Of a stretch of DNA of 61,459 nt, positions 52,701 through 61,459 are shown in pieces. Made by a program: the position numbers and the translations under genes. The DNA comes from Nemertoderma westbladi. Its lineage: Eukaryota; Xenacoelomorpha; Nemertodermatida; Nemertodermatidae. The notes beneath the pieces were generated by a model. The model saw nothing but the letters and a program-made list of their open reading frames with translations, was not told the origin of the DNA and made no database searches. The DNA is taken from positions 1 to 61,459 of the forward strand of contig JAUCBJ010002322.1 of assembly GCA_032718475.1 (NCBI GenBank), read 5' to 3'. The number at the start of each line of letters is the position of its first letter. Position 1 is the stretch's first letter.

Positions 52701-55700
52701 CTATCACGTACCGTCAATAATAGGCTCGACAATCTGCCGGAGAATGTTGTTTCCAGCGGAACACCATCACTCGAAAACAGAACGAAATACATGTGAGAAT
52801 TTGTACCAATCCGAATCCATCGCCACTTATCGATGCAATCCGTCAATTTTGTGTCTACAGTTAAACTAAGAGCTGTACGGCAGTACGGGGAGGGGATAGC
52901 CGGAATAAACTGGTAGATCCACATTGATAACTTCTGCAGAGAGAGCACTAAATACAAAAATACTTCCAAAGCCAACCTGCCTCCACAATGGAGGCTCCAT
53001 CGAAGACAAGTTGTGCCGACATTCCATTCTCGGGTGTCGCAAGCAACAGAGTGTAGGATTACACAGTACCGGTACTGTGGTAGGCCATATCTATAGTTCA
53101 GTAGTCAGTAGGCAGGTACAGATGTAGGCTGAAATAGTTGTATAAACAAAGTCAGTAAGTACCGTTCCAGTAGTTTACTACTGTATTAGGCATATCCTGG
53201 TATCAGCTAGAGGCCTACTTAAATATTGTCTGTTTTTGGCTGACAGATAACAGCCAGCCATAAACAGCCAAATATAAAATTTTAAAAGCAGCTAGCATAG
53301 TTGGAGTCCCTCTTTTTTAATTTGAAGACTGTTGTTGAGCATTTCGACCAATATTATTACTGTTGTCCTGTTATCGAACCCCAATTAACAAAGGGTTTAT
53401 TTTTTACGACTAAGGGTGCTATGGTAATCCACACACCATATACATACATGGTCAAATATAAACCAAAACCTAATTAATTGTGTAAATTTCACACTACCAA
53501 TTTGTACAACCCTTTATATTTTCAAGCTGTATTTCCCTAACTACAGAGTCTATGTCTATCGCCAATTCTGTCTTATTAATCCTTCATATTTTTTATTATA
53601 TAATGGGATATATCAAATTCTGAACATTTTAGAATTATTGCTGGAAAAACTACCGACCTGATAATGACCAATATCGGCAATACGTTGAAACACAGTCCAC
53701 TGGACGATCTCGTTGCATTCTGGAGTGGTGAGTCCACCTTGGTATCGATAAAAATTGGGTCCAACTTCAAACAGAAGGCTGCCTAAATCGAAGTTGTGTT
53801 GTAGTTGAACCTCAGTTCCATGCTTAGCAACGTCGGCTAGTTGGATGGTTATAGGGTCAATGAGTTCGTTCATGTAGTCAGCTTGCTGTGTTAGAAATAA
53901 AAAGCGATTAATAATGATTAAAATATGTACTAGTTTTATATGATCATCATATATATAATGTATGACATGAATACTAAGAATAATCATAATATACAGTACT
54001 TGTTATCTTAATTACCAAAAAGGTTAGCTTATTAATATAAAAGTATATATTAAATAAAATAGCAACGGTAACCTTATAGCAAATCAATCGGAAAGATGCA
54101 GGAGCCTCTGTGGTGTAGTGGTTAGCATACCTGAACGTTTATCGGGAGACGCGGGTTCGATCCCGCTGGTGGCGAATTCATTTTTTCACTCCATTTGCTA
54201 TAGAGTTGAATCATCCTAAGTCCTGTTTAAATTACTTAATAATTTATAATAAATAAAATCAAATAGTTAATACTGTAGAAATTTCAACTAACCTTAAACA
54301 ATATGGCCATTACAGCCAATCCGTTGGGGTCCTTAGCACTTATCACTTGACCGACATTGTCGTACTGTTCATGAACATAGATGATGTGGGCCTCAAGGGG
54401 GAAGTGGTCACCGTCGATCTGGTGTTCCGAGCCAAAGACATCTTCAACATCCCAGTGGAAGTGAATGTTATAAAACCAATACTTCCCTGGCATTAAACCC
54501 CCTCCACTCACCTCCAATTTCTCATTCTCAGCATGGAATGTTAGACCAACTAAAATATAATACATATATATCAGCAAATATTCGCAATATAATAGAAGGC
54601 CTATACTTACTGTAGAATATAAAAACTTAACATCTTAAAAAATTCACAGATATGTACACTTCGACCTCTACCCGGTAGTGTATATGAGTTTACTTTCTAA
54701 TGGATTGTAAGGTTATCATACTTCATCAATAAGCAGGTTGATGCAATTACCAATGCCGATGATATCAGGCAATCAGCCCAGGCATGGCAATCAATCAACC
54801 TGCTCACTGGGACTGGGAGGAAAAGCCAACCAACCACCAAGGTTAAAGATGAATCTCCATCTGAACGCCTCAAAGGTTGGAAGGACCACTTGGAGAAGCT
54901 TCTAAACAATGACAGTATTGTCATTGTCTGATATCTTTGAGGTACATCATGTATCTGAGTCTGTGTTCACCTTTGATGAAATCAAGATTAGATTAGATAG
55001 GAACATCAAGAGCAATCGTGCCAGTGGAGTAGATGGTGTGCCCCCTGGGGTCTTTAAAATTCTTTAATGCTTGAAGCTCATTCACCCCATTGCATTATTG
55101 TGGACATGTACAGGACAAAGAGTGTCCCTCAAGAACTGGAAACAAATAAGTTGGACCATGCCCCAAAGAAAGGCAACCTAACAATCTACGTATCTTTTCA
55201 TGGAATCTCATTAATCTCGATTACTGCAAAGTTATACAATAAAATTATGTAGAATCGCATCAGGGATCCTGTTGAGAGACTGCTCTCCGTGGAAATCAGA
55301 ATGAGTTCCATAGAGGTCGTGGGACTGTGGAGCCTATTCTGATAATTGAAGAGTTATCAATATAGAAAGACAGACAACTGGTTATTATCTTTGTTAACTG
55401 TCAGTCTCCCGACCATGTATGTTCAGTAAACTGGCAGCATATAGTATTCCTAAGGAAATTATTGCAGCTATCAGATCACTGTACGATGGATCCACCACGT
55501 TTGTGTCTACTGCTGATGTTGACAGATCCATTCGAAGACTTATGGGGAGTCCTTCAGGGTGACACACTTGCACCATTCTTATTCGTAATTGAGGTTGCTT
55601 ATGTTCTACGCATGTCCTTAGAACATCTTAATAAAGATGGGGTGATGGTAACACCCCCTACTGGCTCCAGAAGTCGAGGAAATCCAGCAAAGTACCTTAC

Positions 55701-58232
55701 TGATCTAGAATTTGCTGATGACTTAAGGGTACTGTCAGAATCACTAGAGGGAGCCCAAAGGCTCATCTACCTCATTGGCGCAAGTTGCATCTAGGGTTAG
55801 TCTTTTTCTAAATTTCAAGAAGACCAAAATCATGACAGTCAACATAGACAGCCCTCAAGAAATGTCTGATCGTATTTTGCAGGACATTGCTTTCGCCGTG
55901 AGGACCAACAACTGCATAATCTTGTGCTTTGGCAACACCATGGAGAGATTAGGCAGTGGTGGACAGCCCATGACCTTCTTGAGACGCATCTTAAAGGACA
56001 CTGGCCTTGAAGATGCGGATGATCTAGCAAATGTCATGGGTGATAGGGAGTTGGCGGCGCAATGTTATCGACAAGCCGTCACATCATTCTTAATATGAAT
56101 GTAATACAGTATATATAATTCAGCTGCAATGCAGCATGCGATCGTAGTAGTGTAGGCCTACTCAATGCAGCATGCGATCGTAGCAGTGTAGGCCTACTCC
56201 TGTTGACGCCAGTTCTGACTTGCTATTACAATAGAAGCAGTACAATGTTTATCGTCGCTGTTTACTTACCGGTATGGCCAGAATGTGTGAGATGAAGTTT
56301 ATTGAAATCGATATCGAAATGGTTGGGGGAGAATCTCAACGGTGGCCTAGACAGACTTGAGTTGTAAACAGCGTCGTAGCTCATTATGTTAATAGGAGAC
56401 TGAAAGTCACCATCACATTTACCTGGGTGGTTTATAGGCCACATTGATGGATCTATCAGAAATTAAAATAATAAATTATAGATAAATTACCTTCGGTTGT
56501 AGGGATGAGACTCTTGTAGAATTCATTGCCAATTTTCACATATTAATTATCACTTGCAGCAGATATCACCGTTTATATATGAACGAACATAAATTATATG
56601 TAAATTTGCATAATACTGTACAATCCAAACAATAGGTAGAGTAGATAAGAATATTGGAAGTAGCGAATTAATAATATTCCAGAATAAGTTATTAAACTGT
56701 GAAATTAGATGCGATTGAATGGGAAATGAATAAAAGTCACCTGTCGCTCATTAATTAATTAGAAGTACAGTAGCATTTAACATTTAAAATAGACCCATAA
56801 AATAAGGTAACTGATGTAAATAAATATAGTATTCACTGCTACGAAAATAAAATATTATCACTAATGTTTGCGAATAAAAATAATTTTCGCAACGTTTACC
56901 GAATTACTTGGAATTTCCCAACTTGGTACAAAACTGGTACATCAGAATGTTTCCTCTTCCTATTGTTTCCAAGGAGATACAGTAGTAGTCATATAACAAG
57001 TGACTTACCTACGTATGACCATTCTGAAACAAAATAAATAAACAAAATGTTAAAATTGTACAATTACAGAAACAATATAATTCAACAAACTATATTGTTA
57101 TTGTATAATACTGTAATTCAATAAACTTCAGGACAAATACTTAATTAATTATATGTTGGTATACCATAATTTCATTTTATTTAGACTTAAAATAGATTTT
57201 AATCAAACATCAACAGCATAATTGTGCGGTCTACCTTTTTTAATTATAGTTGTGGTGTTAGTCTTAAGGCCATGATACACCACAGGAGCGGCGAGCGGCA
57301 GCGGAAGCGGCCACTTTTTAAAAATAGAACACATTATTTTCTATGGGTGATGATACACCACAAATGGTTGCTGCCGCTCGCCGCTCCTATAGTGTATCAT
57401 ACTAAATAAATAAATTGGAGATGAGCTGTTGCAACTGTAATTAAAGGTGTAATATTATGGGTTTGTTCATAAGTGGAAAAAATGGGAGCGCGTCACCGGG
57501 GGTTGAACCAGCGCTATACGCACGTTTCGGCCTAACAGGCCTCATCAGTAGTGCTTACCAGCTCAGCCACTAGCCCCTGACACTCGCAGTCCCACCTAAT
57601 CCACTTCTATTGAAGTTGCGTCTTAAGTTGCAAATATTCTATCTATCTGCCCGTTCAATAGAAGTGGATTAGGTGGGACTGCGAGTGTCAGGGGCTAGTG
57701 GCTGAGCTGGTAAGCGCTACTGATGAGGCCTGTTAGGCCGAAACGTGCGTATAGCGCTGGTTCAACCCCCGGTGACGCGCTCCCATTTTTTCCACTTCTG
57801 AACAAACCCATAATATTACACCTATCATACTAAAAGTTGCCGCTCACATTGGCCGCTCGCCGCGGCCGCCTGCCCCTGCCGCTTTCCGCTCCTGTGGTGT
57901 ATCATGGCCTTAAGGCTCGAATCCAAGCATGACCCCATTTACAGAAGAATATTAGAATAAAACTAATAAATTCTGTGTAATAAATATGTATAGTATAGTA
58001 TAGATAGTATTAATTAATGTATTATTGGCAATCCATGGACCCAATTAGCAGCACTCGGCCTTTGATTGTATCTTTATGAAGACAAATTAGTATCTTAATT
58101 AGTATGTAAATTAGTATGTTAATTTCTATAAAATTAAAAAGTTTGCTCACCTCCATCCGCTGCTGCTATGGCTCCCAACACCAAAAACTCAAACACGAAA
58201 ATAAATACGACTGGCCGGAGTTTTATATCCAT
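49628..58232 (-). CDS. Extracellular alpha-carbonic anhydrase, probably GPI-anchored
   Basis: Exons 58232-58151, 57023-57009, 56452-56270, 54549-54293, 53885-53658 and 49798-49628 join in phase (1, 1, 1, 0, 0) and encode 311 aa. Residues 1-25 are a signal peptide. EWSYVDPSMWP and CDGDFQSPINI open the catalytic domain. Zinc ligands are His123, His125 (IHFHW) and His148 (EAHIIY). The proton-shuttle His is His92 (SGHT). The substrate pocket Thr lies in GLTTPEC. Cys45 and Cys236 are placed for the disulfide seen in extracellular members. The last exon has NFRPVQDLKGR, then a small-residue stretch and a hydrophobic end, a GPI-attachment pattern. The enzyme would interconvert CO2 and bicarbonate at the cell surface. 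Introns hold a LINE, tRNA-like units and MITEs. Confidence 0.9.
50874..51090 (+). repeat. 30-bp tandem repeat, about 7 copies
   Basis: GGTTAGACCAAAAGTGTAAA-type units at exact 30-bp spacing with few changes, in carbonic anhydrase intron 5. No spacers, so not CRISPR-like. Confidence 0.92.
51290..52513. mobile_element. TA-flanked non-autonomous DNA transposon
   Basis: Terminal inverted repeats GGGTGAGTGAGGGAG and CTCCCTCACTCACCC lie inside TA dinucleotides at 51288-51289 and 52514-52515. Variants of GGGAGACTTGA recur inside (51300, 51310, 51660, 51690, 52310, 52490). No transposase. Carbonic anhydrase intron 5. Confidence 0.65.
52658..52975 (-). other. Unassigned 105-codon frame in intron 5
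   Basis: An open minus-strand frame in the same orientation as the carbonic anhydrase gene. I recognise no family and see no supported splice sites, so it may be chance. Confidence 0.15.
53658..53885 (-). CDS. Carbonic anhydrase exon 5
   Basis: Acceptor AACACAG ends at 53886, donor CAG|GTCGGT at 53657. Contains YRYQGGLTTPEC with the active-site Thr and the second disulfide Cys. Confidence 0.85.
54104..54174 (+). tRNA. tRNA-like unit with Asn-type GTT loop
   Basis: A-box-like TGGTGTAGTGGTTAGCAT, anticodon stem CCTGA/TCGGG with loop ACGTTTA (GTT at the anticodon position, but C instead of T at position 33), T-arm GCGGGTTCGATCCCGC and a T6 terminator at about 54181-54186. The acceptor stem pairs only in part and the T-loop is one base short, so it is more likely a tRNA-derived repeat than a working tRNA. 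In intron 4 of the carbonic anhydrase gene, on the opposite strand. Confidence 0.45.
54293..54549 (-). CDS. Carbonic anhydrase exon 4 (zinc site)
   Basis: Acceptor TTTTAG ends at 54550, donor AAG|GTTAGT at 54292. Contains all three zinc His and GSEHQIDG. Confidence 0.9.
54690..56100 (+). mobile_element. LINE A copy in carbonic anhydrase intron 3
   Basis: Frames in order: linker (ESPSERLKGWKDHLEKLLNN near 54850), reverse transcriptase start (NRASGVDGVPPGVFK near 55015), LQGDTLAPFLF at about 55550, catalytic EFADDLRVLSESLEG at about 55710, then a deletion to the 3' block with GQPMTFLRRILKDTGLEDAD. Many frameshifts. It retains the linker missing from the 30-32 kb copy. Confidence 0.75.
56270..56452 (-). 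CDS. Carbonic anhydrase exon 3
   Basis: Acceptor TGATAG ends at 56453, donor CCG|GTAAGT at 56269. Encodes the QSPINI strand and ends in SGHT with the shuttle His. Confidence 0.85.
57009..57023 (-). CDS. Carbonic anhydrase exon 2, 15-nt microexon
   Basis: Acceptor TTTCAG ends at 57024 and donor GTAAGT starts at 57008. With flanking split codons it encodes E-W-S-Y-V, the start of the carbonic anhydrase fold (usual W-x-Y), which neither neighbour exon supplies. The match in phase and sequence makes the microexon convincing. Confidence 0.75.
   Translation of the reverse strand, partial: NGHT
57486..57580 (-). ncRNA. Inverted partner tRNA-hammerhead unit
   Basis: Same architecture on the minus strand: A box at 57569-57558, CUGAUGA at 57548-57542, GAAA, then the B box to about 57499 and a T-run at about 57476-57482. 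It differs from the right copy in stem I, where GCACTA faces TAGCGC, giving one A-C mismatch. The core is intact. Confidence 0.6.
57691..57791 (+). ncRNA. tRNA-like Pol III unit with hammerhead ribozyme between A and B boxes
   Basis: The A box TGGCTGAGCTGG (57699-57710) fits the consensus exactly, the B box GGTTCAACCCC is at 57759-57769 and the TTTTTT terminator at 57786-57791. Between the boxes is a type I hammerhead: stem I GCGCTA/TAGCGC (57714-57719 with 57752-57757), CUGAUGA (57720-57726), stem II GGCCU/AGGCC with a 3-nt loop, GAAA (57740-57743), stem III ACG/CGU with a 2-nt loop, and predicted cleavage after GUA at 57751. All core positions are present. A short stem III is known from retroelement and satellite hammerheads that work best as dimers. 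The unit would be transcribed from its own internal promoter. Activity is inferred. Confidence 0.7.
58151..58232 (-). CDS. Carbonic anhydrase exon 1 (signal peptide)
   Basis: ATG at 58232, hydrophobic leader, donor GGAG|GTGAGC at 58150, phase 1. Confidence 0.75.
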
Positions 58233-58499
58233 GTTTCTCGCTACAACTTTCACTTTTAAGTTACAAAAATAATTCCAAATAATATATATTTATCTTGCAA
58301 TTTGTGAAATTTTACTTACAGTATATATCAATTTAATTTATTTTTATTAAACGAAGTGATATGGAATTATATGTGTCTATATAATTTTTAACTTTTATAA
58401 TTATACAGGTTAATATGAATTGTATATAAACAGAAATAGCACAAACAAACACAAAGCCTTCTATCTAATAATCCCTAAAATTAAAAGTCTAAAAAATTA

Positions 58500-59337
58500 A
58501 AAGTGAAGCAGTCTGGCCCGCGATGGGTGCGGGGGCTGGCTATGAGGATGGCTATGAGGATGCACTGTGATTCCATTGATGGGTTATGCCCACCTCCTTT
58601 AGGAATGCAGCAGTCTCAAGGCCGGGTCGACCGAAGATCTCGAAGGCTACCAGGTGGAATAGGTATTCTCGGTCGACTAGTTCCTCTTACTTCGCGATCT
58701 TCGTGTTCTCTGCCTCCTCGACAACACGGCGGCTGGCAGCTGGCACTCGCAGCGAGATGACTGGGAGCGAGGGGGTCAATGATGTTCGCATCCCAAGTCA
58801 GCATGCAGCCATGGCTCCATGTTGTTCAACATAGAGTGACGTGCCATCCTCACGGTTCTTCTCCGACATGACAGACCATGGAGGCCATCTGATCTTACAT
58901 CAATAGTTCCACACAGGGAGCACCTGTGGGGTTCGATTACCTTGCAACCGAGGAGTGTGGCAACCGAAACTCGGAACTGGGCGTCAGTGAGTTTCAGTCC
59001 CAACGAACTGATGGGATTGGCGTCGAGCCAGCAGCCGGAGACTGACATGTCAACGAGTCAACCACGTGAGGCGGGCAATCTCCAGTTGCGTCGTGGCGGC
59101 GGCCCAAAGAGCCACGCGGTTTGCCTCGTGCAGTGGCTCCATCCACGCACGCTGTCTCGCTGCGTCTGAGTCTATTTGAGTTTGTGTAATGGTAGTCGAA
59201 TGGCCCGCGTGCTCTGCCAGAAATGGCAACCATGCCTCTCCCCGAGGCATGGTGCCATTTCTGGCAGAGCACGGGAATAACGAAGTTGTACTTTCCTTTG
59301 AGTGATTAGTTGGCCTAAATATAATATCCCACTCCAT
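58500..59337 (-). pseudogene. Retroelement C-terminal region with CCHC finger and endonuclease-like part
   Basis: The minus frames 59337-59050, 59048-58776 and 58804-58616 form a broken series: a finger (CSLCGTIDVRSDGLHGLSC), then an 'RHxxLN' segment, then LTWDANIIDPLAPSHLAA and, in another frame, an 'FEIFGRPGLETAAFLKEVG'-type string. This order resembles the CCHC plus restriction-like endonuclease end of R2-type LINE proteins. The clade is uncertain and frames are interrupted. Confidence 0.4.
59204..59275. repeat. 72-nt near-perfect hairpin
   Basis: About 32 bp pair (CCATTTCTGGCAGAGCACGGG at the 3' side with its complement at 59204-59227, given here in part) around a 5-nt loop TCCCC at 59239-59243, with small bulges. 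It lies in the retroelement relic. Size and shape are like a small-RNA precursor, but it may be a local inverted duplication. Confidence 0.7.
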
Positions 59338-59351
59338 AGATAAATATTCAC

Positions 59352-59460
59352 CTGACCTGGTAGCTCAGTACACTCACCCGGCTGATGATAACCAGAAGTT
59401 TGAAACCTATGTACTTGGTTCGAGCCCCAATAGGGCCGGTTGATACTTTTCGCTATTCGC
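59352..59460 (+). ncRNA. Second tRNA-like unit with hammerhead-like core
   Basis: A-box-like TAGCTCAGTACA (59361-59372) and a perfect B box GGTTCGAGCCC (59417-59427) enclose CUGAUGA (59382-59388), a weak stem II (AAC/GUU with a U-U closing mismatch), GAAA (59402-59405), stem III AC/GU with a 4-nt loop, and a predicted GUA cleavage site at 59411-59413. Stem I (CCCGG with CUUGG) has one mismatch and one wobble. A TTTT run follows at about 59455. Sequence is otherwise unlike the 57.7-kb unit, so the shared layout is informative. Activity is doubtful because stem II is weak. Confidence 0.5.
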
Positions 59461-59989
59461 ATTCGCTTTTTCGCATTATCATATAGTCCTATTTACATTA
59501 GATGTTAAACTTCGACTTCAGCGACTGGATGAATGGGTTCACGACTTAATTACTTTTATTTTATTGATTACTTTTAATATTTTTTTTACAAATTTAATTT
59601 ATAATTTTCCTTTGTGTCTCTCCGTTTATATTTTATATTGTACACCATTTTACTCCGTTTTGGGTTGCATGTATTCCAATTATTATTAATTTTCTGAGGT
59701 TATAAAATTTAACACCATGGGGAATTCATAGAGTGCGCCAGACTAAAAGAACAAAATACCTAGCAAATCAATCGAAACGATTGGTTTACCAGAGTATAAC
59801 AATTAACTTAGATAAATAATACGAAAAGAAAAAAAATTAGAAGTAAATTTTCGTTGGCCATTAGGCCAGGGATTAGGCCTACACACAAAGTCTGACGACT
59901 TATTTCCAGTTCGGTCCCCCCAGAACGAAACCCCCAAGAGGAAACTCCATTACTCATTTAGTTACTATTTTTTTTTTAAAACAAGGTAA

Positions 59990-60470
59990 ACCCGTGTCGT
60001 TAAGAAAATAGAACCAACAATGGTATCATATGGTTTTACCGATGTTGGCCGCTTCTTACCTCTCACGCATATGAAAGAGATTGATAAAATCAAATCGAAG
60101 TTTGTTAAAAGGATGCTCTCATCTGTGACTATGTCCATTAGAGCTATACGAGAAAAAAACTCGCACTGAAGATCTCCTATTATAAACCCATCGCTATTCA
60201 ACCCTACAGCATTATCGCAGTTACCGCACCGAACGGCCAGCCTTCACAAGTTGGAGTTGGAAAGATTCACAACAGAGAAATCGACACATTGTCACCAGGG
60301 AACCGCCCATAGTTTCCACTATCTCATCTGTTTAACTGGTTACCCCTTTCCACGAGCTGTGATTGCAATGTCTTTGCAAATATTGTAGGAACTCTGCCGA
60401 GGATAAACATCACGTTCTCAACTGCGCTTCATGTCCCTCCATAGTGGACCTTGTTAACCACCAAAACCAC
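59990..60470 (+). pseudogene. LINE B-family C-terminal fragment
   Basis: Plus-strand peptides VSYGFTDVGRFLPLTHMKEI and CRNSAEDKHHVLNCASC align with the LINE B region at 36023-35492 (KEIDKIKSTFLKQLL and CKYCGNSAQYIYHVLEC). Stops and frameshifts are present. Confidence 0.6.
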
Positions 60471-60635
60471 TAACATGTTTATTTATCGCAATAATTGTAT
60501 TTAATAATTTTAATTTATAGTTCCGCCAGTATATTTATATTAACAAAATTTAGCTACAATTTAAGGATGCATTAATGCAGCGATGCTCATTGGCTAGACC
60601 CTTCAAAGCTAGCGTGCCGAAACGTAAACTGGACT

Positions 60636-60711
60636 CGCCCCCATGCGGGGGTTGAACCGACGACCTCCGAGAGATGTTAACTCAATGCAACCACTACACC
60701 ATGGCTACAAG
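60636..60711 (-). tRNA. tRNA-like unit (tRNA-derived repeat)
   Basis: Minus-strand A-box-like TGGTGTAGTGGTTGCAT (about 60706-60690) and B box GGTTCAACCCC (60658-60648). Anticodon and acceptor stems are poor, so it is probably a SINE head or pseudogene. Confidence 0.45.
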
Positions 60712-61096
60712 TAAGCATGAAATTGAGAAAAAAAAATTAAAATTAATTTTATTTTACTTTTATTGACGATGTTGACATGCAGAGATCTTGAAGGTGACGT
60801 GATAGTGAAAGCCGGGTTCGTCTAGCTGTAACTATTAACCCTTATACAAACACTAGCCTGATGAATGTTCAATTAATTAAATTAAATTTATCAATGAAAT
60901 ATGGTCTTATTATATCCGATATTTTCCCGTAGTATACACTGTATCATTTAGTTACTAATAATGGACTATATACTCAAAATTTAACTGCAGTCGAATTTAA
61001 TACAAACAAGAACAAATACAGAAGATAGGCAAATGACAATAGTAACTGTACTGCTAACCTTTATACAATAACAAAACTTCACTGGTGAATAACTCA

Positions 61097-61261
61097 GAGG
61101 TCAGTGCTTAATTCCAAGAAAATTACTTGGCACGCCAGATAATTGTATTGTTAACACTAAAAGTAATTAAACAAGAAGGGTTTCTTGTTTAATTACTTTA
61201 GTGTTAACAATACAATTATCTGGCGTGCCAAGTAATTTTCTTGGAATTAAGCACTGACCTC
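61097..61261. repeat. Near-perfect 80-bp hairpin
   Basis: 61097-61177 and 61182-61261 are inverted copies with a 4-nt loop (GGGT) and a single 1-base length difference over about 80 bp. Either a very recent fold-back duplication, a source of double-stranded RNA, or an assembly artefact at a hairpin read. Confidence 0.85.
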
Positions 61262-61459
61262 TCTGCAATTTCTGACCATTCCTTTCTTTTCGACAATAGG
61301 TATTAACGTTCACTTCACCTTGACAGGCCGAATGTAAAACATTAACCCAATGAGATGGATTCATTGATTCATAACGAAGGAAACGTAAATATAGGACAAT
61401 AAGCGCTGACCTTTTAAGAGCTGGCAACATTTACTGTTGTTAGATTTATAATAAGTGTT

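Larger units (their letters stand above)
57407..57822. mobile_element. Inserted head-to-head pair of tRNA-hammerhead units
   Basis: Flanked by a 12-bp duplication TATCATACTAAA (57395-57406 and 57823-57834), the kind of variable-length target duplication left by target-primed reverse transcription. Arms 57445-57613 and 57654-57823 are inverted copies of about 170 bp around a 40-bp centre. Each arm, read outward, has an A box, a hammerhead ribozyme core, a B box and a T6 terminator. The left end has an extra unpaired segment of about 38 bp. Confidence 0.75.
57264..57913. mobile_element. GC-rich TTAA-flanked MITE
   Basis: Ends TTAAGGCCATGATACACCAC and its exact complement, with the first 28 bp identical at both sides. 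The interior is rich in GCGGC/GCCGC strings that can fold. TTAA targets are used by piggyBac and Kolobok transposons. The original MITE was about 222 bp; a 416-bp unit has inserted into it. It lies in intron 1 of the carbonic anhydrase gene. Confidence 0.7.

Noticed and set aside
54104-54174. Functional tRNA-Asn gene
   Set aside because: C at position 33, weak acceptor stem and a short T-loop; kept only as tRNA-like.
60570-60630. GCCGAAACGT string as a third hammerhead
   Set aside because: The GAAAC half and a stem are present, but no CUGAUGA is found upstream and the neighbouring tRNA-like unit is on the other strand.
61167-61430. Minus-strand frame of 87 codons
   Set aside because: Much of it is one arm of the hairpin; no family resemblance.

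Overview
The window is animal (metazoan) nuclear DNA, most likely from a marine invertebrate. I cannot place it more closely. The evidence is split genes with GT-AG introns of matching phase, long AT-rich introns, and very dense transposons (BEL/Pao, Ty3/gypsy, several LINE types, TTAA- and TA-flanked MITEs, tRNA-derived units). There is no sign of bacterial gene organisation. Runs of 10-23 G or C recur throughout.

Two complete host genes can be assembled, both on the minus strand. The first is a secreted betagamma-crystallin-like protein of 231 aa: four exons, 26396 to 3257, four Greek-key motifs, with a 15.8-kb intron 2. The second is an alpha-carbonic anhydrase of 311 aa: six exons including a 15-nt microexon, 58232 to 49628, with all three zinc histidines, a signal peptide and a C-terminal GPI-type tail. 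A frameshifted fibrinogen-like C-terminal exon lies 212 bp beyond the carbonic anhydrase stop codon.

Layout. 0.2-3.2 kb: a LINE scrap, a piggyBac-like MITE and an inverted-repeat element. 3.3-26.4 kb: the crystallin gene. Its intron 3 holds a LINE scrap, a tRNA-like unit and a Tc1/mariner-like element. Its intron 2 holds a fold-back element with 450-bp arms, split by a 13.2-kb BEL/Pao retrotransposon (10125-23299) that carries unusual extra coding regions on both sides of gag-pol. 27-34.5 kb: minisatellite, promoter-like sequence and decayed LINEs. 34.8-45.6 kb: a nested cluster in which LINE B (minus) is interrupted by LINE C and, inside its ORF1, by a very young gypsy element (40370-45241, identical LTRs). 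46.9-48.2 kb: another decayed LINE. 49.1-58.2 kb: fibrinogen-like relic and carbonic anhydrase gene, whose introns hold MITEs, a LINE and tRNA-like units. 58.5-61.4 kb: retroelement scraps and strong hairpins.

The most interesting signal is a set of hammerhead-ribozyme-like RNAs placed between the A box and B box of tRNA-like (RNA polymerase III) units. One is present twice, head to head (57407-57822). Another, divergent, is at 59361-59427. Less perfect hammerhead-like motifs point outward from both arms of the fold-back element at 10.0 and 24.2 kb. This suggests a family of self-cleaving, tRNA-promoted retroposons. The architecture is read directly from sequence; ribozyme activity and novelty are inference.
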